The translations under genes and the position numbers were made by a program. The notes beneath the pieces are model-generated. The model was not told the DNA's origin, did not search any database, and saw nothing but the letters and a program-made list of their open reading frames with translations. This document shows, one piece after another, positions 1 through 6,574 of a stretch of DNA of 13,698 nucleotides (position 1 is the first letter of the stretch; each line of letters starts with the position of its first letter). Origin of the DNA: Beroe ovata (lineage: Eukaryota > Ctenophora > Nuda > Beroida > Beroidae); assembly GCA_946803715.1 (NCBI GenBank), contig CAMPET010000202.1, positions 101,710 through 115,407 of the forward strand, written 5' to 3'.

Positions 1-364
1 ATATGTGCTTTGCAATGGCTGTCTGTAGATCTTATCGAATCAATTGTAGTTCTTATCGAATCAATTGTATATGTGCTTGCCGGATCAATTGTAATTATGT
101 GGGTTCTGGCCAATTGAATGATAACTGCAGGCCTAAAAAGCAAAATTTCTCATGATCTATCTTCATTTGTCGTTTATAATTCTGTTTACGAGAATGTGCC
201 TTTATTTGTTGTTGGTCAGCCACTCAGCCATCACCTCCGCACTATAGAATATCCCGTCTATCGTTTTGCTCAGTACTGGCGTTTTGCTCAGCACCTACAG
301 GCCTTTTTGTTCAGTACAGGGCGACCTTTTGGACATCGTTATCACGTACATGTATTAGGTACTG
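1..364. other. Non-genic left flank with short tandem repeats
   Basis: The 18-bp CTTATCGAATCAATTGTA occurs at 31-48 and 52-69, with a degenerate third copy ending at 92. A 12-bp CGTTTTGCTCAG occurs at 262-273 and 280-291. A 93-codon open frame from 118 runs through this stretch but shows no recognisable protein or splice structure. Confidence 0.6.
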
Positions 365-884
365 GGGCTCTTTCACGAGACATAGTGGCAATGGTATGAC
401 ATCGCTGCATCGTCATGTCACCTGATCTTAGATCTCATATCCCAATCACGTGGCCATCAATCATGCTCGTGAGTTTCAGTCATGAAGTAACTGCAAGATT
501 GTTCTCATTCTCAATCTCACGTCAAAACATTAACAGCCAGTATCAGGATACCATATGCAAAGACACTCAATGTCCAATGACAATTACCAATACCAGCATC
601 TTGTCACACAGTGTCATGAAATTGAATCATTTTGATCTCGCGAGAATTCAATGGTTTTACAGCGCGCCAAGCCGCGGGCGCGTCTTAACTATAAGTTCTA
701 GCAGTGTTTATCCGCGAGTCACGTGACCCTCACGTGATAGTCACGTGACTAAACGGAAAATTGCGATGCGGCAGTACTTCCCGATGTCCAATTTCAAAAA
801 GCTTGGCAGCGTTGGAATCAGCTCATCGAGATCTACAAGTACAGGGTTGTGCCTCAAAAAGTTGGAAAAAAGGGCGCACCCTAA
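365..884. repeat. Interspersed repeat unit, copy 1 (insertion-free)
   Basis: The unit starts at GGGCTCTTTCACGAG and ends at GCACCCTAA. It contains ATCACGTGGCC at 445-455, the GC-rich AGCGCGCCAAGCCGCG core near 661-676, and three CACGTG sites at 720, 731 and 742. This copy lacks the small insertions of the other two and so provides the empty-site reference. It is followed by 38 bp of unrelated sequence and then the N at 923. Confidence 0.85.
720..747. promoter_or_regulatory. Triple CACGTG cluster (copy 1; repeated at 1377-1404 and 2036-2063)
   Basis: Three CACGTG palindromes spaced 11 bp apart (starts 720, 731, 742). The first and third are in a GTCACGTGAC context, the optimal site for MITF/TFE/USF-type bHLH-Zip factors (known). 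The order and spacing are identical in all three repeat copies. Regulatory function is inferred. Confidence 0.45.
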
Positions 885-922
885 GTTTCAAGTCAATCAG
901 TCCATCGGTTTGGAAGTTATAT

Positions 923-923
923 N
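923..923. other. Assembly joint (single N)
   Basis: A lone ambiguous base separates repeat-unit copies 1 and 2. Similar single Ns are at 1538, 4092 and 5194. Some scaffolders emit a one-base gap when the estimated distance is negative, meaning overlapping contigs (known behaviour; the assembler used here is not known). Confidence 0.7.
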
Positions 924-1031
924 TGACAAATCACGTGGCCATCAATCATGCTTGTGAGTCATGAAGTAGCTGCAACATTAACAATCAGTATCAGGACACC
1001 ATACACTCAATGACAATTATTAGCATTTTTA

Positions 1032-1129
1032 TTGTCAGATTTTATCTGACCTCAGTTTCTCGCGCGCGGCGCGCGCGCCTTCATCGAAGGCGCGCTCGCG
1101 CGAGAAACAGGTCAGGTAACATCTGACAA
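1032..1129. mobile_element. Foldback MITE, 98 bp, 9-bp target-site duplication
   Basis: Inverted termini are TTGTCAGATTTTATCTGACC and TTGTCAGATGTTACCTGACC (from the right end), continuing into GTTTCTCGCGCG on both sides, so almost the whole element is one stem. The 9-bp duplication GCATTTTTA is intact at 1023-1031 and 1130-1138. The other two repeat copies lack the insertion. A 9-bp duplication suggests Mutator-type mobilisation (inference). No coding capacity. Confidence 0.88.
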
Positions 1130-1155
1130 GCATTTTTACACAAAGTGTCATGAAT

Positions 1156-1269
1156 TTGTAGGATTTTACCCTACCGTCGGTGCGCGCGATCCGATTTTCA
1201 ATCCGCCCCTTGCCAGGGATAAAATCCCACCAGCAAGGGTACTGGTAGGGTGTAATTATAATCCTACAA
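1156..1269. mobile_element. Foldback MITE, 114 bp, 9-bp target-site duplication
   Basis: Termini TTGTAGGATT...AATCCTACAA are inverted, with subterminal ACCCTACC/GGTAGGGT and CCTTGC/GCAAGG pairs further in. The duplication GTCATGAAT at 1147-1155 and 1270-1278 is perfect. Its end resembles that of the 1032-1129 element (TTGT, then GATTTTA), so the two may share a transposase source. Confidence 0.88.
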
Positions 1270-1537
1270 GTCATGAATCATTCTGATCTCGCGAGAATTC
1301 AATGATTTAACACTAACAGCGCGCCAAGCCGCGCGCGCGTCTTAACTATAAGTACTAGCAGCGTTTATCAGTGAGTCACGTGACCCTCACGTGATAGTCA
1401 CGTGACTAAACGAAAAATTGCGATGCGGCAGTACTTCCCGTTGTCCAATTTCAAAAAGCTTGGCAGCATTGGAATCAGCTCGTCGAGATCTACAAGTACA
1501 GGGTTGGAAAAAAGGGCGCACCCTACTCTTCCTGTGT

Positions 1538-1538
1538 N
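1538..1538. other. Assembly joint (single N)
   Basis: Separates repeat-unit copies 2 and 3; the sequence after it restarts at the unit's left end. Confidence 0.7.
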
Positions 1539-1574
1539 GGGCTCTTTCACGAGACATAGTGGCATGACATCACT

Positions 1575-1664
1575 TGTGCACACGTTGCGCGCCCCTATTC
1601 TACTCAGTGAACTGAAAAGTCGTAGAAAGCGCGCGGAGTATTTGGGTCACGCAGCGCGGGAACA
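1575..1664. mobile_element. Short TGT...ACA element, 90 bp, 8-bp target-site duplication
   Basis: The perfect duplication ACATCACT (1567-1574 and 1665-1672) flanks an element starting TGTGCACACGTTGCG and ending GCAGCGCGGGAACA. The first 21 bp match the reverse complement of the last 21 bp at 15 positions without gaps. The empty site is seen in copy 1 of the host repeat near 400-407 (ACATCGCT). The 8-bp duplication is typical of hAT and some other cut-and-paste families, but the superfamily is undetermined. Confidence 0.85.
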
Positions 1665-1835
1665 ACATCACTGCATCGTCATGTCACCTGATCTTAGATC
1701 TCATAGTCATGTCCCAATCACGTGGCCATTAATCATTCTCAATCTCACGTCAAAACATTAACAGTCAGTATCAGGACACCATATACAAACACACTCAATG
1801 ACAATTATCAGCATCTTGTCATACAGTGTCATGGA

Positions 1836-1934
1836 TGTGCACACGTTGCGCGCCCCTATTCTACTCAGTGAACTGAAAAGTCGTAGAAACCACGCAGCGC
1901 GCGCGGAGTATTTGGGTCACGCAGCGCGGGAACA
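1836..1934. mobile_element. Second copy of the short TGT...ACA element, 99 bp, 8-bp target-site duplication
   Basis: Nearly identical to 1575-1664 apart from about 9 extra bases in a CACGCAGCGCG direct repeat. It is flanked by the perfect 8-bp duplication GTCATGGA at 1828-1835 and 1935-1942. Two copies within 300 bp with intact duplications imply recent movement. Confidence 0.85.
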
Positions 1935-2276
1935 GTCATGGATCATTTTGATCTCGCGAGAATTCAATGATTTTACAGCGCGCCAAGCCGCGCGCGCGTC
2001 TTAACTATAAGTACTAGCAGCGTTTATCCGCGAGTCACGTGACCCTCACGTGATAGTCACGTGACTAAACAGAAAATTGCGATGCGGCAGTACTTCCCGT
2101 TGTCCAATTTCAAAAAGCTTGGCAGCGTTGGAATCAGGTCATCGAGATCTACAAGTACAGGGTTGTGCCTCAAAAAGTTGAAAAAAAGGGCGCACCCTAA
2201 AGCTCACATCACTGCTAGTGCTTAGATCCATGTGAAAAATTGCGTTATGCAATTTTGATATTGTCGATCGATGATA

Positions 2277-2336
2277 GACCCTGTCGAGAATTTCGTTTTG
2301 CGCGCGCGCGGCGCAAACTTATTCTCAGACAGGGTC
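2277..2336. mobile_element. Short foldback element with TA flanks and CG core
   Basis: Inverted ends GACCCTGTC...GACAGGGTC are bounded by TA on both sides (2275-2276, 2337-2338). Inner arms GAGAAT/ATTCTC surround a (CG)n core. A TA duplication is the signature of Tc1/mariner-type insertion (known); assignment here is inference. Confidence 0.65.
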
Positions 2337-2351
2337 TATATGGAAAATAGT

Positions 2352-2384
2352 AAAATCTACATTCAAAATTTGGATGTAGATTTT
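2352..2384. repeat. Hairpin, 13/14 paired arms
   Basis: AAAATCTACATTCA (2352-2365) pairs with TGGATGTAGATTTT (2371-2384) around the loop AAATT. It lies directly downstream of the TA-flanked foldback element and upstream of the TTGCGGCTTGCATCAG arm. Confidence 0.8.
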
Positions 2385-2424
2385 TTGCGGCTTGCATCAG
2401 CGGTCGCGGTCTAGCATCGCCAGA

Positions 2425-2543
2425 CAATCTTGATAGATTTTATTTGACCTCTATTCCTCGCGCGCGCGTGTCTTTATCGATGAAGGCCGCGCGCGACGCG
2501 ACGCGACGTAAAAAATACAAAACAGCAAGTCAGATATGATTGT
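2425..2543. mobile_element. Degenerate relative of the 1032-1129 foldback MITE
   Basis: The left part (TTGATAGATTTTATTTGACC, then a CTCGCGCGCGCG core) aligns with the left arm of the 1032-1129 element. The right part contains AAGTCAGATATGATTGT, a weak complement. Ends are approximate and no duplication remains. Confidence 0.5.
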
Positions 2544-2647
2544 TGCAAATGCAATCCGTCGTTGTGGACACGCTGGACTGAGCTATATACTAGTGAGCTG
2601 CTATATATAGGCCCACTGCCAAGCTGACGCAAGTGCCAGCTTGCAGC

Positions 2648-2703
2648 TGTTTGAGAATAATTTACGCGGCGCGCGCACAATGAAATTCTCGACATAGCTC
2701 TAG
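2648..2703. mobile_element. Diverged inverted copy of the TA-flanked foldback element
   Basis: On the minus strand it reads TAGAGCTATGTCGAGAATTT followed by a GCGCGCGCC core and ATTATTCTC, the same arm-core-arm order as 2277-2336 but with eroded tips. Confidence 0.5.
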
Positions 2704-2732
2704 CATTGCCAGGCAACTGATGCAAGCCGCAA

Positions 2733-2964
2733 GGGCAAAGGCCAAAGAACGTGTCGAGGCAGACGTTGCGGTACAGTTCGTATGATATGCGTCCCTAGCG
2801 ACCACTCAGTAGTCAGTTTGTCAGTATCTTGTTAAAGATTACTCTCACTATCACTATCAGTGATTTATCAGATCTTAATAAATGAAGAGCAATTGCTTGT
2901 AGTTGTACTTTGTACTATAAATTTCAAATCGAATAATATTACATAAACAAATCATAAATATCAG
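2733..2964. other. AT-rich spacer, nothing identified
   Basis: Between the inverted-repeat segment and the first 1.1-kb direct repeat. Only short runs such as CACTATCACTATCAGTG (about 2847-2863) stand out. Confidence 0.5.
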
Positions 2965-3426
2965 ATATAAGTTATTGAAATTAAAGATGATCAAATACAT
3001 TTTGATCATATAACAAACTATATGCTGCTGAAAATTGATGAAAGCGGAAACAAAATAATAATAAGTTCATCAATGGCTATGATAAAACAATGATCGATAA
3101 CGATTGAAAATTAATCTTGAATCTAATCATTTCTCCAATCTTCAGTGAATGAAATAATGATGTTACCTTCGCCTAAGACAGTTCTATTTCAATGTGCTTC
3201 CTTGACATATTAAAAACAAACAACAATAATGATTATACTAAGTTCTGCTTGTCGTTTATCTTCATCTCTCTTGAATTCCATGACGGATAAATGACTGACA
3301 CAAATATCTTTCCGCCAGCTAAACGCAGTCCTCAACAAACAACTCCAAACATGAAAATATCGTCTCATCGCAAACTGAAGTTCCCCAAACCACGTTCCCT
3401 TGGCAACGCGCAGATCACGTGACTTC

Positions 3427-3985
3427 TCAGCAGCAGCCACGGCGTCTAGCGCTGTATCCATGGTTACTCTGCTGCTGCGCGGCGCTGTAAGTTCCGGCTC
3501 CGTGATGGCGGTGAGTGTGACAGATGGCGCAGGATTTGACAGGCGCAAATTCCTCCTCTGAGCTGCTGCACGATGACTGTTCGCTGTCGTTGTAGTTAGG
3601 TCTTCTGAAACAATGGGAGTTGGGGAACCGGGTCTAAACGAGCAGGGGATGAGTATAGATGTTTAGATTTGAAAAAACGGTAGTTTTTGAAGGCGTTAAT
3701 GGGTCACCAATTAACGCCTTCAAAAACTAACGTTTTCTCATTGGGTGGATATTGAAAAATGAGTTATTTTCTCTGAGTATGAATATCGAAATTGCCAGAT
3801 ACAACCCAAGTATTGAGAGAAGGGAATAGTAACCTGGAGTAAGCAGCAGCAGTATCATTCAGCTCCCTTGGTCGTGTGAAGTCACGTGGCAAAGCACGTG
3901 CAGATCTCGCGTCACGTGTACTCCTCGTGTTGGCGTCACGTGATAGTGCTGGTCGAGCTGATACGTTTCTCCGGGCATTCTGGTT
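3427..3985 (-). CDS. Second copy of exons 5 and 6 of the six-exon gene (allelic or duplicated)
   Basis: Exon 5' spans 3985-3834 (152 nt) and exon 6' spans 3604-3427 (178 nt). Lengths, splice sites, phase and the TGA stop are the same as in the 4567-5091 copy. Exon 6' differs at six positions, all third-codon and synonymous. Exon 5' differs at six, four synonymous and two conservative (Ala/Thr and Ala/Gly). The copy has no exons 1-4: its contig stops at the N at 4092 inside intron 4. Its intron 5 (3605-3833) is longer than in the other copy and holds a large hairpin. Because both copies are intact and bounded by N joints, I read this as the other haplotype of the same 3' end rather than a separate gene, but a real tandem duplication is not excluded. 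Confidence 0.78.
3671..3739. repeat. Near-perfect 30-bp-arm hairpin inside intron 5 of copy A
   Basis: Arms 3681-3700 and 3710-3729 are 20/20 complementary (left arm TAGTTTTTGAAGGCGTTAAT) around a 9-nt loop. The outer arms 3671-3680 and 3730-3739 add 8 of 10 pairs. The right arm and loop are absent from copy B, which goes straight from the left arm to the following GTGGATATTG. Confidence 0.93.
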
Positions 3986-4091
3986 CTGGGGTTAAAAAAT
4001 TGGGATAAAATTGATCAACTGTGACGTCAACATGTTATCCTACGGATAAATCAAAGATGGATCAATGGCTTTACTCACTACAAATCAAGGG

Positions 4092-4092
4092 N
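4092..4092. other. Assembly joint (single N) between the two 1.1-kb copies
   Basis: The base after it is the first base of direct repeat copy B. Confidence 0.75.
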
Positions 4093-5191
4093 ATATAAGT
4101 TATTGAAATTAAAGATGATCAAATACATTTTGATCATATAACAAACTATGCTGCTGAAAATTGATGAAAGCGGAAACAAAATAATAATAAGTTCATCAAT
4201 GGCTATGATAAAACAATGATCGATAACGATTGAAAATTAATCTTGAATCTAATCATTTCTCCAATCTTCAGTGAATGAAATAATGATGTTACCTTCGCCT
4301 AAGATAGTTCTAATTCTATTTCAATGTGCCACCTTGACGCATTGACATATCAAAAACAAACAACAATAATGATTATACTAAGTTCTGCTCGACGTTTATC
4401 TTCGTCTCTCTTGAATTTCATGACGGACAAATGACTGACACAAATATCTTTCCGCCAGCTGAACGCAGTCCTCAACAAACAACTCCAAACATGAAAATAT
4501 CGTCTCATCGCAAACTGAAGTTCCCCAAACCAAGTTCCCATGGCAACGCACAGATCTCGTGACTTCTCAGCAGCAGCCACGGCGTCTAGCGCTGTAACCA
4601 TGGTTACTCTGCTGCTGCGCGGCGCTGTAAGTTCCAGCTCCATGATGGCGGTGAGTGTGACAGATGGCGCAGGATTTGACAGGCGCAAATTCTTCCTCTG
4701 AGCTGCTGCACGATGATTGCTCGCTGTCGTTGTAGTTAGGTCTTCTGAAACAGTGAGGGTTGGGGGAACCGGTTCTAAACTAGCAGGGGATGAAGTTAGA
4801 TGTTTAGAGTATAGATTTGAAAAAACGGTAGTTTTTGAAAGTGTTAATGAGTGGATATTGAAAAATGAGTTATTTTCTCAGAGTATGAAAATCGGAATTG
4901 CCAGATACAACCCAAATATTGAGAGAAGCGAATAGTAACCTGGAGTAAGCACCAGCAGTATCATTCAGTTCCCTTGGTCGTGTAAAGTCACGTGGCAAAG
5001 CACGTGCGGATCTCGTGTCACGTGTACTCCTCGTGTTGGCGTCACGTGATAGTGCAGGTCGAGCTGATACGTTTCTCCGGGCATTCTGGTTCTGGGGTTA
5101 AAAAATTGGGATAAAATTGATCAACTGTGACGTCAACATGTTATTCTACGGATAAATCAAAGATGGATCAATGGCTTTACTCACTACAAAT
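4093..5191. repeat. Direct repeat copy B (~1.1 kb)
   Basis: It starts immediately after the N at 4092 and ends two bases before the N at 5194, so it occupies nearly all of its own small contig. This is what an unmerged alternative haplotype contig would look like. It supplies the exons 5-6 used in the main gene model. Confidence 0.95.
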
Positions 5192-6524
5192 ATNAACAAC
5201 CAAATCTTATTTGGTTTTGGGAAAAATATGATGATACATGAATGCTTATTTGGACCAATTCGGTCACTAAATTAAAATATTTGCTATCGGAATTATATAT
5301 CGAGGAAAAGGGTCAAACAAAAAGAGACGGAAAACTCACTCGTCTGTGGTGTGAGACCTCGTTTGCTCGTCTTGCTTCGTTCACCCGCAAATCACAGTCA
5401 GAACAGAGGCCGTCCTTCAACCAGAAACACGGTTTACTACAGGTAGAACAGGGGCGTCGCTCAGTCCGGACCTGTGGAGGACGGGGGATTTAGCGAGGAC
5501 GAGGGCAAGTGATCGATATTTGAGGTCTGAGGACTTCAAATCATCACGACTGAGAGAGTCGATAGAAGCGATCGCAGCAATTGACTGCTCCCTCGAAACC
5601 CCCTTTTGGACCACAGAATGCCCATTTTTTGCCCACTTTCTATTCGCATTTATATTAACCATTGGCATTTAACTTATCCAAAAAACAGCAGCTTAAGCCA
5701 TTAGCCAACACGGTACACAATCTAATACCTGATTGGATTTCTTGTTTGATCTCTGCAAGTTATTGCTGTGACTATTCTCACTCTGAGATCTCTGTGAGCT
5801 CTGCACGAGGAGACGTCGGTACATGGTGCGCGCTTTCTTCAGACATCCCTCGCGGCGTATTTGCGCGCGCAGCATGTCGTCAGGGGAGACGTTGTTCAGG
5901 AGGGTGATCTGCTTGAATTTGCCTGCGGATGAGAGAAGGGGGTTAGGGGGATCAGAGAGAAATTGGATATGTGGTATGCTAGGTTGGGAAGGTGATTAAA
6001 ATATCACCTTCAGGAGTTTGGGGAATTCAGCCGAAATTGGACTATAGAGTCTAGACACTATGAAAAGGTATTCTCATCTACTCACTGGCCGCATTAGTGA
6101 AGAAAGCAAGTGAGAGCGCCATCTCTCCCTTGTGCTCCAGTCTCTCTCCCTCCACGCTAAAATTGTCTCCCTCAGCGAACAGCTCGTCGATAGTGTTCAT
6201 CTGTCTGCGTTCTTCTGAGGGGGAATGAACAGTGGAAACGGGAAAATTGCCAAAAAATTCTATCGAATTTGGAGGGCTTTGAAGAGTGAGAGAACTGGAA
6301 AATTCTGGACCAATTTTCAAAAGATTTTTGGAGAAATTTTTCAACGGATGAATTGTAGTTAATGATACTCATCAATGATTAGTATCATGATAAAGACCAG
6401 AAGAAATTGGGGGGAGGGAGGGTCTTGGGCTGAATTCGAACTTACTACGTTTTCTCTCACAGTAATCTAAGATACGATTCACAGTGACAAGGAAATTATG
6501 ACGACTATCTTCATCAGCAGCCAT
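4567..6524 (-). CDS. Six-exon gene: MIT/TPR-like helical N-terminus, zinc-ribbon-like cysteine cluster, RD-rich linker, C-terminal Gly-Cys-Cys
   Basis: Family not recognised. Exons: 6524-6446, 6214-6086, 5922-5729, 5471-5340, 5091-4940 and 4744-4567, totalling 864 nt (287 residues plus TGA). All introns are GT-AG (231, 163, 257, 248 and 195 bp) and every phase matches (1/2, 1/2, 0, 0, 2/1). The start is the ATG opening MAADEDSR; the acceptor of exon 5 is strongly pyrimidine-rich. Residues ~30-111 look like three amphipathic helices, as in MIT or TPR-like folds (inference). Cysteines 142, 145, 149, 157 and 160 form CxxC-x3-C-x7-CxxC, suggesting zinc binding. Residues 179-228 are Arg/Asp/Ser/Thr-rich and probably disordered. 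Residues 254-263 are CAICHTHRHH; the protein ends RRRGCC. The second copy of exons 5-6 differs by 10 synonymous and 2 conservative changes, so the frame is under selection. Donors of introns 3 (GTATTA) and 5 (GTTACT) are weak. Intron 4 contains an assembly joint at 5194. Role unknown. Confidence 0.82.
5194..5194. other. Assembly joint (single N) inside intron 4
   Basis: Lies between exons 4 and 5 of the six-exon gene, so the length of intron 4 is uncertain even though the coding phase is consistent across it. Confidence 0.75.
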
Positions 6525-6574
6525 AGCTCACCAAAAATTTCACAAAAATCGCAACTTTTCAATCGGAACTCGAC

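Larger units (their letters stand above)
924..1525. repeat. Interspersed repeat unit, copy 2, with two foldback insertions
   Basis: It starts right after the N at 923, at the position equivalent to about 440 of copy 1, and runs to GCACCCTA at 1525. It carries CACGTG at 932, 1377, 1388 and 1399. Relative to the other copies it lacks about 16 bp between GTTG direct repeats near 1505 and has two extra elements (1032-1129 and 1156-1269). Confidence 0.85.
1539..2200. repeat. Interspersed repeat unit, copy 3, with two 90-99 bp insertions
   Basis: It starts directly after the N at 1538 with the same GGGCTCTTTCACGAG as copy 1 and ends at GCACCCTAA. It has CACGTG at 1719, 2036, 2047 and 2058. The three copies diverge abruptly after GCACCCT, which argues for a true repeat end at that point. 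Confidence 0.85.
2385..2732. repeat. 348-bp segment bounded by 16-bp perfect inverted repeats
   Basis: TTGCGGCTTGCATCAG at 2385-2400 and its exact reverse complement at 2717-2732. Inside lie two further foldback-like sequences (about 2425-2543 and 2648-2703). Just inside the right arm is the palindrome TTGCCAGGCAA (2707-2717). No target-site duplication was seen, so it may be a nested or decayed element. Confidence 0.6.
2965..4085. repeat. Direct repeat copy A (~1.1 kb), containing exons 5-6 and 3' flank of the gene
   Basis: Colinear with 4093-5191 from the common start ATATAAGTTATTG to the common end TCACTACAAAT, with roughly 4-5% substitutions by eye. Copy A carries an extra ~42 bp in intron 5. 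Copy B carries extra short insertions near 4309-4345 and 4791-4810. The copy is followed by CAAGGG and the N at 4092. Confidence 0.95.

Noticed and set aside
745-957. Plus- and minus-strand short frames shared by the three left repeat copies as a multi-copy protein
   Set aside because: The substitutions I compared between copies 1 and 3 change amino acids in the minus frame, and changes in the plus frame are also nonsynonymous. There is no sign of coding constraint.
3470-3500. Plus-strand start codon with a following GTAAGT (and ATGGCG|GTGAGT near 3504), possible first exons in both copies
   Set aside because: They lie antisense to exon 6, whose frame explains the conservation. No downstream plus-strand exon was found.
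3210-3548. 112-codon minus-strand frame (and its twin at 4350-4688) as the gene of the duplicated block
   Set aside because: It overlaps exon 6 in another frame. By eye about 7 of 13 differences between copies change its amino acids, while the exon 6 frame has only silent changes. It is a shadow of the true exon plus 3' flank.
4717-4935. 72-codon plus-strand frame
   Set aside because: It lies over intron 5 and the start of exon 6, antisense, and the equivalent region of the other copy is disrupted by the 42-bp indel.
4940-5008. Extension of exon 5 past the weak GTTACT donor (reading on below 4940)
   Set aside because: The next ~23 codons are open in both copies but carry about five amino acid changes between them, against two in the 50 codons before the donor. 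The boundary at 4940 is therefore preferred.
5242-5493. 83-codon plus-strand frame over exon 4, and the minus frame at 5417-5668
   Set aside because: The first is antisense to the cysteine-cluster exon. The second runs through intron 3 into exon 4 in a different frame.
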